64,000 nucleotides of DNA from Pseudobdellovibrionaceae bacterium. GTDB lineage: Bacteria; Bdellovibrionota; Bdellovibrionia; Bdellovibrionales; Bdellovibrionaceae. The notes beneath the pieces are model-generated. The model had not been told where the DNA came from, did no database searches, and saw only the letters and a list, made by a program, of their open reading frames with translations. The DNA is taken from assembly GCA_019637915.1 (NCBI GenBank), contig JAHBUV010000001.1, positions 834,565 through 898,564 of the forward strand, given 5' to 3'. A program made the position numbers and the translations under genes. This document shows, one piece after another, positions 52,255 through 60,796 of this stretch; within the stretch, counting starts at the first letter, position 1; each line of letters begins with the position of its first letter.

Positions 52255-53346
52255 ATGACGAAATGGATTTCAAAAAACGCCGCGGTTCTGGCGGCCTTAT
52301 TGCTTTTCACCGCCTGCCAGAGCCGGCCGCCGGTCACGGAGACCACGACCACGCCCGCCACGGCGGCCGCCGCCGCCACGCCGCCCGCCCGTTGCGCCTC
52401 GGAAGTGCGGGCGCTCTTTGATGTCGGTTCGGGCTCCACGAAAGTGCAAATGGCCCGCGTCGACATCTGCACGGGCCGCGTGCTGATCGCCCTGGGCGGC
52501 GACCAGATCCGCGTCGATTACAAGGACGCCCTGGAGCGCGTCGCCGACAACCGTCTGGGCGGCGGCATCATGGACGAGGGCGTGCAGGCCATCAAAAACC
52601 TGAAAGAGCGGGCCGAGGCGGCCGGCGCCAAGCGCTTCATGGGCATCGCGACGGCGGCGCTGCGCTCGGCGCGGAACTCGCAAGAGCTGCTCGACCGCAT
52701 CAAGCGCGAGACCGGCATCACTGTCCGCATCATCTCGCAAGAGGACGAAGCCTCTCTGGGTTTCGACGCCGCCGCCCGTGTGACCGGCCGCCCGGCCGAG
52801 CAGATCGCCGTGTGGGACATCGGCGGGGGCAGCCAGCAGCTCACCGTGCGCGACGAAAAGGGCAAGGCCCTGATGTACCAGGGCCAGTTCGCCTCGGTGG
52901 CGTTCAAGAATTACGTCATCACGCGGATCCAGAAAAAGGATCTGCACGCGAAGACCACGCCGAACCCGATGAAGGTTGACGAGATCACCAAAGCCCGCGA
53001 GTTCGCGAAGCTCTTCGCGAGCCAGCGCGTGCCGCCGGAGATCCGGCAGCGCCTGCGCTCGTCCAATGTCACTTTGGTCGGCATCGGCGGCGTGCTGGCC
53101 CGCTCCATCAAAGAACAGGTGCCGGTGGGCCCGAACGGCGCGATCACCCTGGAGCAGATCAACGCCATCCTGCCGAAACGGGCCGGCCTGAACGACAAAA
53201 AGATCGGCGGCGCCTTCGCCTCCACGGACGTCACCAATCTGGCCCTGGTGGCCGGCTTCATGGATGCCCTGGGGGCCACCAGCTACCAGCCGGCCCCCAC
53301 CACCGTCATGGATGCCCTCTGGTCCGACAAGAATTTGTGGCCTTAA
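52255..53346 (+). CDS. Ppx/GppA phosphatase family lipoprotein
   Basis: The 363-residue product has a lipoprotein signal with lipobox FTAC, a short Thr/Ala linker and then a Ppx/GppA domain: FDVGSGSTKVQ, GIATAALRSARN, EDEASLGF and WDIGGGSQQL, and a late GVGGVL-like GIGGVL. Cytosolic Ppx/GppA cleave polyphosphate or pppGpp. Here the enzyme is predicted to be anchored in the outer membrane or periplasm, where neither substrate is usual. ATG 52255 follows GAAGGGA. Confidence 0.85.
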   Translation: MTKWISKNAAVLAALLLFTACQSRPPVTETTTTPATAAAAATPPARCASEVRALFDVGSGSTKVQMARVDICTGRVLIALGGDQIRVDYKDALERVADNRLGGGIMDEGVQAIKNLKERAEAAGAKRFMGIATAALRSARNSQELLDRIKRETGITVRIISQEDEASLGFDAAARVTGRPAEQIAVWDIGGGSQQLTVRDEKGKALMYQGQFASVAFKNYVITRIQKKDLHAKTTPNPMKVDEITKAREFAKLFASQRVPPEIRQRLRSSNVTLVGIGGVLARSIKEQVPVGPNGAITLEQINAILPKRAGLNDKKIGGAFASTDVTNLALVAGFMDALGATSYQPAPTTVMDALWSDKNLWP

Positions 53347-53427
53347 GAGCCCTTGTCGCCATTTCTGCCTCGCGTTAACACTGGCCAGACGGGGGCAGAT
53401 TCCGTAATTTGCCCTCTCGATCCTCGT

Positions 53428-53503
53428 TGGGGTGTCGTCAAGTTGGTAAGACAACAGATTTTGATTCTGTCATTCGCAGGTTCGAGTCCTGCCACCCCAT
53501 CCA
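53428..53503 (+). tRNA. tRNA-Gln (anticodon UUG)
   Basis: The 76-base gene folds as a standard cloverleaf. The acceptor pairs TGGGGTG with CACCCCA, the D arm is short, the anticodon stem ACAGA/TCTGT holds a TTTTGAT loop with anticodon TTG, and the T arm contains GTTCGAG. CCA is encoded. It marks the left end of the AT-richer island, as tRNA genes are common integration sites. Confidence 0.93.
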
Positions 53504-53541
53504 ATTTTCCTGTCGAAATTTTGAACCAAAAAAAAGTGAAA

Positions 53542-53567
53542 GCAAACCGCAAGGTTCGCTAATTTTC
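53542..53567 (+). terminator. Weak hairpin after tRNA-Gln
   Basis: AACC-GCAA-GGTT with flanking GC/GC pairs forms a small GNRA-capped hairpin, followed by TAATTTT. It could end the tRNA transcript. Confidence 0.35.
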
Positions 53568-53592
53568 AGAAGAGAAACCACGAGAGTGGACT

Positions 53593-53653
53593 ATTTCAGA
53601 TCATTTCAAGACATTTCCGCTGTTTGGTAACCCAGTGGTAACGCTCTGGTAAC
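53593..53653. repeat. Two sets of short tandem direct repeats next to tRNA-Gln
   Basis: ATTTC occurs three times with a 10-bp period (from 53593, 53603 and 53613), then TGGTAAC three times with an 11-bp period (53625, 53636 and 53647). Helical-phase repeats beside a tRNA recall arm-type integrase or regulator binding sites. No integrase gene is nearby. Confidence 0.6.
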
Positions 53654-53780
53654 CTCGTCAAACCTATCTTATTCGAGCCCACATGGCGTTTTTCCCAACT
53701 CACTCGCAAGACCTTGCGATCAAGAATCTAAGTACCATTCGACCTTTTCAAAAATTCATTTTTTAAACAAGGAGACACCC

Positions 53781-54002
53781 ATGAACTTTCAAGGCGCACT
53801 CACAATACTGGCCGGAGCCTTTCTATCTTTTTATCTTGGCTGTGCCATGATCGGCCGCGCAGATATTCCGTGGAAGATGATTGCGGAGCTTCGGGGCAAA
53901 GCATTGGCTGGGACCAACTCCAGTTGGGGGTGTCCCTCAGTCTTTAACAGGAACGCCTGCAACACTTACGATCCACGGCATTATAGATCGTTAAAACGCT
54001 AG
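53781..54002 (+). CDS. Small membrane protein, hypothetical
   Basis: ATG 53781 follows AAGGAGAC at ideal spacing. The 73-residue product has one membrane helix (ALTILAGAFLSFYLGCAM) and a polar tail with two further Cys. No family was recognised. It is the first gene of the island, after the tRNA and its direct repeats. Confidence 0.55.
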   Translation: MNFQGALTILAGAFLSFYLGCAMIGRADIPWKMIAELRGKALAGTNSSWGCPSVFNRNACNTYDPRHYRSLKR

Positions 54003-54026
54003 AACTTCCCGCTGAGCCCCTGCTCT

Positions 54027-54269
54027 TTAGTTGATCGTCAGTTTCAGCTTCAGAATTTTACAGATGGAAAGAAGGGTCGGCAGGCTGGGATTTCTTCTTT
54101 TTTGCTCATACGCCTGAACGGTTGTGACCTCACATTCGAGTTTTTCGGCAAGGTCATTTTGAGTCCATCCCAGCTCTATACGACGGGCCTTTAGAATCTT
54201 TGCAATAGTCGATAGCTCGTTATCTATCGTTTGTTTATTGATTGTGCTTACTTTGGGCTTTCGTGGCAT
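54027..54269 (-). CDS. XRE-family HTH regulator (short)
   Basis: The 80-residue product is a near-minimal XRE helix-turn-helix: LKARRIELGWTQNDLAEKLE, then VTTVQAYEQKRRNPSLPTLL. Such small proteins are typical phage or plasmid repressors or antitoxins. It is divergent from a second HTH gene 48 bases away, suggesting a shared operator. No toxin gene is recognisable next to it. Confidence 0.85.
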   Translation of the reverse strand: MPRKPKVSTINKQTIDNELSTIAKILKARRIELGWTQNDLAEKLECEVTTVQAYEQKRRNPSLPTLLSICKILKLKLTIN

Positions 54270-54317
54270 CCCAATTATTGCACTATTGTCTTACGTATTG
54301 TAGGACTGTCTATTCGT

Positions 54318-54608
54318 ATGACCTATCAATATGCTCTCCCCGAACCCAAACATAGGGCATGGCTCAAGAAAGAACAGGGTCGCTTTTTGAAGAAAGCTAG
54401 GCTTAGAGCTGGGCTATCCGTCCGCGACGTTGCTCGCAAAACGGGGGTGGATATTCGCTGGGTAGAGTCCGGGGATGTGAACCTACAAGTAAGAAATTTG
54501 GCTTACTTGGTTCGCCTTTATAGAGTTCCACCAGACTATTTCATGACTTGGGAGCAATACGTCGCCATCAGAATAAGACAGATGATGCCGCCAAGACTTC
54601 TGCATTGA
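54318..54608 (+). CDS. XRE-family HTH regulator
   Basis: The 96-residue product has an XRE fold: FLKKARLRAGLSVRDVARKTGVD, IRWVESGDVN, followed by a short tail with YFMTWEQYVAIRI. It is divergent from the short HTH protein and convergent with the PAS/chemoreceptor-like gene, five bases away. Part of the island's own control region. Confidence 0.75.
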   Translation: MTYQYALPEPKHRAWLKKEQGRFLKKARLRAGLSVRDVARKTGVDIRWVESGDVNLQVRNLAYLVRLYRVPPDYFMTWEQYVAIRIRQMMPPRLLH

Positions 54609-54613
54609 CCGCA

Positions 54614-55978
54614 CTAGTTCTTGTGTCGGTTGACGGTTGCGGCCAGGTCGAAAATTTTCTGAACGTCTCCAGCGATTTTTCCAGATTGATCCACGATGAA
54701 GCTACAGCGGGATCTTAAGTCCCTGACCTCGGTCGAAACATTGGCAGTAGATTTTCGCAGCAAAGCGACAAAATTGTTCATCTCGTCTAAGTAATGATTG
54801 AAAACTCGCTTGATTTCATCGACGCGCGCGGATTCAATGCCTCCAATTTGACGAATGACCTCAAGCCCAGTCACTAGTCGCCGTACTTCTTCGACGTTTT
54901 TTTCTATGCCAGAAGCATCGGACATAAGCGAAGAAACCTCCTCGCCCATTTTAGTCGCGTACTCCCGAAACAAAGTGGAAAAGTCCTTCTTGTTCTCGTT
55001 CATTTCGGTAAAGGCATCATCAGATGAATTCATTTTTTGAAGAGCTTCTTTGACAAAGAAATCGACCATCAGCATTTGCGAGTTCAATGCTGATATCCTG
55101 AAGGTGCATTGCTGTATGGTCTTTGAAAGTTGCTCAGCGAAACTATCCAGGTTCTTGAGCTGTGTTTCGATTTCCGTCGACAAGGTGGAAAACTCCTGTG
55201 AAACGACACCGAGGCCAGCCGCGATATCTCCAAACTTTGCGGCAGCAACAGTCATATTCAGCGAAATGAGCTTCAGGTTACGAAACCCCTGCCCCAGTGA
55301 CTCAACCGTTTCCGTGATGATCTTATTCGTATTTTGAAAACTTTTGGTTCCCACGAACATTTCTGTCAAAGTGGCAAGAGTCTTCTTGCTGTATTCGGCG
55401 ATGGCTCGACCGTGTTCGTTCTCCTGGTCAAAAGTTTTTGACTCAAGGTCTGCCGCCCGGACTGTCCGAGAGTTCAGTTCAGCAATGACGGCTTTCACCA
55501 TGAAATCTTCGTAGTCCTTAAATCCCTGGCTTTGGATCTTCTCGATGAGAAGCCTCTCCGAGGCGCCTAGATCATTGTTCTCGGCCTCAAATGATCTCAC
55601 TTCTTTATAGATGCTCTGTACGGCTTTGAAGATCTCAGAGGAAGGCTTGAAGCGGATGGAGAGGTATCCGTCTTCGATGGGAAATGCAAAAGCGAAGACC
55701 CAATAATAGCTGCCATTGGCCGATAGGTTCTTAACATAAGCACCAATGGCGTTCCCAGACTTCAGCGTGTCCCAAAAAACTTTGAAAACGCTTCTCGGCA
55801 TATCGGGATGTCGAACGATGCTGTGAGGAGCCCCTAAAATTTGATCTTTGGGATAATCGCTGACCCGAACAAAGACATCATTCCCGTATCGAATAACCCC
55901 TCTGGCATTTGTCGTGGAGAAAAAGAATTCATGGAAACCAAAGGGACTTTCGTTTTGATTGGGAACGATCTTGGACAT
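54614..55978 (-). CDS. Aer-like PAS and methyl-accepting-type signalling protein
   Basis: The 454-residue soluble protein starts with an Aer-type PAS domain: GVIRYGNDVFVRVSDY, SIVRHPDMP and an FAFPI strand. The rest is a long helical bundle that resembles a chemoreceptor signalling domain with the tip region LGVVSQEFSTLSTEIE, although a perfect consensus hairpin tip was not identified. No membrane helix is visible. In Aer, this PAS type holds FAD and senses redox state. Possibly a cytosolic energy or redox sensor of the chemotaxis system. Confidence 0.8.
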   Translation of the reverse strand: MSKIVPNQNESPFGFHEFFFSTTNARGVIRYGNDVFVRVSDYPKDQILGAPHSIVRHPDMPRSVFKVFWDTLKSGNAIGAYVKNLSANGSYYWVFAFAFPIEDGYLSIRFKPSSEIFKAVQSIYKEVRSFEAENNDLGASERLLIEKIQSQGFKDYEDFMVKAVIAELNSRTVRAADLESKTFDQENEHGRAIAEYSKKTLATLTEMFVGTKSFQNTNKIITETVESLGQGFRNLKLISLNMTVAAAKFGDIAAGLGVVSQEFSTLSTEIETQLKNLDSFAEQLSKTIQQCTFRISALNSQMLMVDFFVKEALQKMNSSDDAFTEMNENKKDFSTLFREYATKMGEEVSSLMSDASGIEKNVEEVRRLVTGLEVIRQIGGIESARVDEIKRVFNHYLDEMNNFVALLRKSTANVSTEVRDLRSRCSFIVDQSGKIAGDVQKIFDLAATVNRHKN

Positions 55979-55994
55979 TCTCTACCTGCGAAAC

Positions 55995-57239
55995 TCAGTG
56001 GCAGCCTTGGGCTTTTAAGAAATCAAGGAATCCAGTCGGCGCTCCGACATCAGTTGCTTGTGCTAGCGCCGAAACATGAGGCATCAGTCCTTGTCCGGGG
56101 ATATAATAATAACCGATATCAGAGCAATCAGATCCGGCGAGGACCAACTGTTCCGCCCTCTGCCACAACGAGGCCCAAATTGCCGCTCCCAGCGGAGTTT
56201 TTATCGAACTGTAGTCAACAAAGATGCGGCCATCCGGGTAATGAGTTTCGCGCTGACTTTTTAAATTCAAATCAGGATTCAAAGCCAGGACCTTGTCGAA
56301 AACAGTCTGGCTTGCGCCAAAGAGAGCCGTTGTCATAAAGGGGGTTACTTCATGGACGTTATAATTAGATTGTCCATCGAAAGAGCGAATGTCTGGAACT
56401 GGATTTGAGAGTCCTAGCATGAAAAGAGCGACTTCTTCGGCATCACTGATTGCGTGGGACTTTGATACGGCCAGGTGCATGGGTGTTGAGAGGTGATGTG
56501 TGCGCCCATCCACGTCAATGCAGGCGCTGTTCGGGTTCGCGCCTTTCTCAATGAGTATCTTAATATCTTGCACGGTTGCTCTAGGAGTGTAGTCGTCCCT
56601 TCCAAAAAGGCTTTTAACAGCGATACAAAGCTCTTGATCAAGAGTGAGACCATTCGCAGTTGAGGTAACGGAGGCCGGAGCTGGGGCTTGGAAATGACCG
56701 AGTGCCAGGACTTGGATTTGGATCGCTTCCTCATCTGAAAGTCCAAAGAATTCGATGAATTCATGGATCATGAGAGCCGCCGATTGCGCATCGAGTTCAG
56801 TCAATTCAACTTTCTCGGCAATTCTCTTGGCACTCATGCAGACGTCATCGACATCGGTCGCAAGGATACTTCCATCAAACTCATGGCCCTTCTGGTCGAA
56901 GCATGACTCGGTGGTTTTCACTTTCAATTCAATGTTGGCAGCCTTCTCGGAGACCTGATGATTTTTTGAAAACAAGGGAGCGAAAACAGCGGCTTGATTG
57001 GAGTCCATTCCCCCGCCCCGATATTGTTGCTCTTTTTGTGAGAGATATTCTAGCACGACGGGTTTGGCAGTTTTAATTCGCGTTTCAACGAACGAGACGT
57101 CATGGGGCTTTGCCGGGGCCGTCGCGTAGATAACATTTCCGCCGCCGCCAGAGATTCCACCCATCGAAAGAAGAGCATGGCTGGAATTGGAAAACATCAA
57201 CGTGGCCGAAGCGCAGAACAAAACAATCCCCTTAGTCAT
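55995..57239 (-). CDS. Secreted ankyrin-repeat protein with HEFIE motif
   Basis: The 414-residue product has a signal peptide (LFCASATLMFSNSSHA), a Gly-rich GGISGGGGN segment, and a helix LMIHEFIEFFGLSDEEA that resembles a zincin helix but reads HEXXE, not HEXXH. The second half has ankyrin-like repeats (LIEKGANPN, TPMHLAVSKS, TPLGAAIWA). Function unknown; secreted ankyrin proteins can act on host or prey targets or as immunity proteins. AGGGGAGG precedes ATG 57239. Confidence 0.65.
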   Translation of the reverse strand: MTKGIVLFCASATLMFSNSSHALLSMGGISGGGGNVIYATAPAKPHDVSFVETRIKTAKPVVLEYLSQKEQQYRGGGMDSNQAAVFAPLFSKNHQVSEKAANIELKVKTTESCFDQKGHEFDGSILATDVDDVCMSAKRIAEKVELTELDAQSAALMIHEFIEFFGLSDEEAIQIQVLALGHFQAPAPASVTSTANGLTLDQELCIAVKSLFGRDDYTPRATVQDIKILIEKGANPNSACIDVDGRTHHLSTPMHLAVSKSHAISDAEEVALFMLGLSNPVPDIRSFDGQSNYNVHEVTPFMTTALFGASQTVFDKVLALNPDLNLKSQRETHYPDGRIFVDYSSIKTPLGAAIWASLWQRAEQLVLAGSDCSDIGYYYIPGQGLMPHVSALAQATDVGAPTGFLDFLKAQGCH

Positions 57240-57298
57240 AAATTCCTCCCCTAGACTCAGGCTTATGTCTAACGCGGCCCGATCTATCTGACCATTAC

Positions 57299-57342
57299 AA
57301 TTTACAAAATTATACCATTCGAATTATAAATTACTAAATTAT
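57299..57342. promoter_or_regulatory. Imperfect direct repeat at the start of the TIGR02147 gene
   Basis: AATTTACAAAATTAT (57299-57313) and AAATTACTAAATTAT (57328-57342) match at 13 of 15 bases, 29 bp apart; the second runs into the start codon. Location suggests an autoregulatory operator. No ribosome site is visible before ATG 57341. Confidence 0.45.
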
Positions 57343-58153
57343 GGGAAAACTCTCGATTTACGAATTCAAGGACTACAAGACTTATTTACTCCAATGGATT
57401 GAGCGCACACCCAACAATGGCCGTGGCCAGCGTAAACTCATGGCAGAAGCCATTGGCTGTCAAACTCCGTTCATTACTCACGTTTTGTCGGGGGATTACC
57501 ACCTGAGCCTGGAGCAGGCGGAAGCCTGTGCCAGATGGTTGGGACTCAATGATGCTGAAGGTGAGTTCTTCGTCCTTCTGGTCATGCGCCAAAGAGCTGG
57601 CACGCGCGACCTTGAGGCGATGGCGTCCCGTCAGATTTCAAAACGACGGGAAGCCGAAACGGTTTTGAAGAAGCGGCTGAATATCCGCGACGAAATGACT
57701 CTTGAGGATCAGCTGGTCTATTACAGCAATTGGTATTACGCGGCTATTCACATGGCCTGCCATATCCCTGCTCTTCAAAACGCCGATGTTTTGCGAAGCC
57801 GCCTCGGTCTTTCCACTCAGGAAATCATGTCGGCTTTGGAGTTTTTGACCGAGCACAAATTGATCGAACAGACAAAGAGCGGCTATCGCGTTTCCCGCCC
57901 CGTTCTTCATCTGGGGCGAGAGTCGCTTCTTTTACCGCAACATCATACTCAGTGGCGGCTTAGAGCCATGGAGTCGTTTCGGAAGAACGATCCTGGCAAT
58001 CTATCTTATTCGGGGCTGGCAAGCCTTTCACGCGAGGACTACGAGTGGGTCCGAGAGCGTTTCTCTCAAATCCTCGAAGAAGTCGTCTCTCGCGTGAAAG
58101 AGTCCAAAGACGAAACTATGGCCGCCATCTGCTTTGATGTCTTTGAACTCTGA
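57341..58153 (+). CDS. TIGR02147 family regulator
   Basis: The 270-residue protein opens IYEFKDYKTYLLQWI, the mark of the TIGR02147 family, has a helix-turn-helix-like N-terminus (QRKLMAEAIGCQTPFITHVL, then HLSLEQAEACARWLGL) and a C-terminal region with FRKNDPGNLSYSGLASLSRED. The family occurs in Bdellovibrio and Fibrobacter in many copies and is thought to regulate transcription. It is divergent from the ankyrin gene. The start may be leaderless. Confidence 0.88.
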   Translation: MGKLSIYEFKDYKTYLLQWIERTPNNGRGQRKLMAEAIGCQTPFITHVLSGDYHLSLEQAEACARWLGLNDAEGEFFVLLVMRQRAGTRDLEAMASRQISKRREAETVLKKRLNIRDEMTLEDQLVYYSNWYYAAIHMACHIPALQNADVLRSRLGLSTQEIMSALEFLTEHKLIEQTKSGYRVSRPVLHLGRESLLLPQHHTQWRLRAMESFRKNDPGNLSYSGLASLSREDYEWVRERFSQILEEVVSRVKESKDETMAAICFDVFEL

Positions 58154-58163
58154 TTATTAAGAC

Positions 58164-58877
58164 TCAAAACTCTGGCTTTCCGGCATCAATCCATCTCTCT
58201 ATGAACTGGATCTCGTCCTCATGAAGTGCGTCTCCATCTTCTGGAGGAGGCATTCGGTCATCCAAATTCGTGGTCCTTAAAAGACGGATGACCTTACTGT
58301 CCTTCGCAGGAGACGACCATCTGCGGGCTCCCTGCATGAGTTGCGAGTATGGAGAGAAAAGAATGGCTCCGGCATCTGTCGTGTCGCTCGCGTTATGACA
58401 GTGCAAGCATCGCGGCTCCAAGATTTTTGCTCTGAGTGTTTGGTAGTTCAAGGGCATCTGACTGATTGGCAAATCTCCACCACCGCCGTTAGAAGGACAC
58501 CCGGGAAGGCTTGAGACCATCACGGTTGAATTTTCGGGAGTACCAAGGTCAATCCATTTACGAAGAATTGCAGTTCGGCAAGCAGAGAGAGACGAAATCC
58601 CTGAACTTGGCGGAGGCATCGCGCCCGAACTGACCTCGGCCCATACCTTGTTGATATTCTGAACCATGTCGGAGTAGGACGAGAGCAGAGGTTGCTTCGA
58701 GCCGGAATGACATTGAAGACAAGTCTTCAAAACATTGGTTTGCATAAGATCCCAACTGATCGCCTGATTTCCTAAGGCGGAATCACCTTGAGATTGATTT
58801 GCGCCGCCCGTCTTATCGACGTGATAAGAGCAAGAAAGAAGACAGCTAAAAATAATAGTGCATAAGAAGCCACGCAT
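58164..58877 (-). CDS. Di-heme cytochrome c lipoprotein
   Basis: The 237-residue product has a lipoprotein signal (FSCLLSC), two heme sites CLQCH and CLHCH, and MPPP motifs after each, as in planctomycete-type cytochrome c domains. The 5' end overlaps the tail of the chimeric efflux gene, so it was probably the second gene of an operon whose first gene coded for a beta-barrel protein. Electron-transfer role inferred from hemes only. Confidence 0.82.
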   Translation of the reverse strand: MRGFLCTIIFSCLLSCSYHVDKTGGANQSQGDSALGNQAISWDLMQTNVLKTCLQCHSGSKQPLLSSYSDMVQNINKVWAEVSSGAMPPPSSGISSLSACRTAILRKWIDLGTPENSTVMVSSLPGCPSNGGGGDLPISQMPLNYQTLRAKILEPRCLHCHNASDTTDAGAILFSPYSQLMQGARRWSSPAKDSKVIRLLRTTNLDDRMPPPEDGDALHEDEIQFIERWIDAGKPEF

Positions 58878-60327
58878 AGTCTTCCCCCAAACTTCCAGGA
58901 GCTGTTGATTTTTGTTTTGTCCAAATTCCAGAAAACTCGAAATGCGGCAATGGGTAGAACTGAAGGCCAAGGCCATTGCGATCCGTGTTTGAGCTATCGG
59001 CGCTCAAATCCGCATGAAGGATTTCATTTTGAAAGAAAACATCGAGGCCCTTCATGATTGTGTATCCAAGCCGGTTGAAGGTGACGAGGCTTCTCGTATC
59101 TTCGAGGTTTTTGAAGGTGCCAAACCATTCGACCCGATTCCCTGGGGCGAGTTGAATGGCCTGATTGATTTTACCTTGAGCTTCATCGACGAAGCTCTGA
59201 AGGTCGCGGCCCCTTGGGTTGATAAGAACCGCCGAACGTCTCTTTGAAAACTCTCGGAGGATGGGGCTTACAATTTCACCCTTTTGAAACTCAGCGACTT
59301 CCTTAAGTGGAAGGGTCAAATTGCTATCGACACCGATCTGAAGATCGGCAAGCGTTTCTGGACTGTCCCTTAGGCTTTCCTTCAAACGAATTGTGAGAGG
59401 GACGGGAATCTGCTTGTCGTAGTAATTGCCAACAGTTTCACCGGCCATACCAATCTGAATGGCATCCAAAACAGGAGCTGCTGAAAGCGAGTATCGCCCC
59501 AAAGCCTCTAGACGTGGCTTGATCGTCAGGAGCGGGACGCTCCCTTTGATTTCCGTTTGCACGTCGCCGCTACCCGGAACCGTGCGGATCACCTCGGCGA
59601 TTTTTTTAGTGTCAGCTTGAAGAGTTTTGAGGTCATCACCATACACTTTGACCGTAAGATCGGACTTCGTTCCCTCCAGCATATCGTTGAAACGCATCTG
59701 AATCGGCTGTGTGGCCGAGATCTCTTGGTTCGGAGACCCTTTTTCCAGATGCTTCAAAATGGCTTCAATCAATTTTTCCTTCGAGGAAAATTTTTGACCA
59801 TCGTGAATCCATTGAGACGAGTCTTTCAAAAGAACGAAGTTATCGACCTCATTCGGTCCCATGGGATCAGTCGCAATCTCTGGTGTTCCGATCCGCGAGA
59901 AGGTCTTCTCGATAGCGCCGAACTTAAGCAAAGCCGCCTCGGTGGTCTTTTGCTGTTCAACCGAAGCATCAAGGCTCATGGATGGATCTCTTGTCAGTTG
60001 AAGGACCAGAGAGCCCTCGTCTAGACGAGGAAGAAACTCAGCGCCAAGCCGAGAGAATAAGAAACCACCGATGACGAGAAGAACCAGAGAGACGATTAGG
60101 ACCGGAGTGTGGTGCTTCAAAGCGGTTCGAAGTGTTCCGTCATAGAGTTCTTCGAGCTTTTGCATAATCCACGGAACCTTTTCGGATTCTTTCGCGGAAA
60201 AAAGGACGGCGGCCAGGGCCGGAATCAGCGTGAAAGAGAAGACAAGGGCCAGGGCTAATCCGATGGCCAAAACGGTGGCTTCGTCGCTCTCAACGTGAAC
60301 TGTGACCCTCATTCGTTTTCCCCCCAT
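58846..60327 (-). pseudogene. CusA/CzcA RND fragment fused to a beta-barrel C-terminus
   Basis: Residues 17 to about 412 match the middle to late part of heavy-metal RND pumps (VFSFTLIPALAAVLF, AEFLPRLDEGSLVLQL, VEWFGTFKNLE). The N-terminal 240 and last 200 residues expected for CusA are missing. After TF near 59090 the frame enters an unrelated tail ending YAWLLMHYYF, an outer-membrane-beta-barrel-like C-terminus. The first 15 residues (from ATG 60312, overlapping the DUF6908 stop as ATGA) belong to yet another gene. A three-part fusion; not a working pump. Confidence 0.75.
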
Positions 60328-60710
60328 AGATCCAAAACCTCACCGCATTCGTATTTCATCGGTGAGAGTTCCTTTAGCCACCGGCTTGCAAGGGTTTGCA
60401 TGTGAAGACGCTCGCGGAAGTTAGAGAGCCAAGAGCCTTCCATGCAGTTGCTCCAAGCCCCATTTGCAAAGTGCGCCTCGGTCGGGAGCCACTGGCCGTC
60501 TTCGTTCAGTCGAAAGATCATTTCCGGGTCCGGCAGAACCTCGTCGCCCGATTGCATGTACTGAGCGACCGTGATCTTGCTCGCACTTCTTTGGATGTGC
60601 AGCGGCCTCGCCCCGGAAATGCCGATGGTCGCGCTGAAGTTCTTGGTCAGCTCGAAGCAATCAAGAAGTTGATGCGTTCCGAGTAGCTCCTCGATGTAGT
60701 CTTGCAGATG
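60309..60710 (-). CDS. DUF6908-like protein with unclear start
   Basis: The frame encodes a small protein with YIEELLGTHQLLDCF, a later SKITVAQYMQSGDEVLPDPEM and WLPTEAHFANGAW, which resembles DUF6908 domains of mobile elements. The in-frame part starts just after a stop at 60711; the first ATG is at 60557, inside the domain. A one-base shift would link it to ATG 60716, so a frameshift is possible. Its stop overlaps the next start as ATGA. Confidence 0.55.
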   Translation of the reverse strand, partial: HLQDYIEELLGTHQLLDCFELTKNFSATIGISGARPLHIQRSASKITVAQYMQSGDEVLPDPEMIFRLNEDGQWLPTEAHFANGAWSNCMEGSWLSNFRERLHMQTLASRWLKELSPMKYECGEVLDLWGENE

Positions 60711-60796
60711 TCATGAGCTGAGTGAAATAGCTACGATCGCGCAAGAGAGCCTGCCGCTCTTGCGCTTGCGGGTGTTCGATCTTTTGAAAATCCTCT

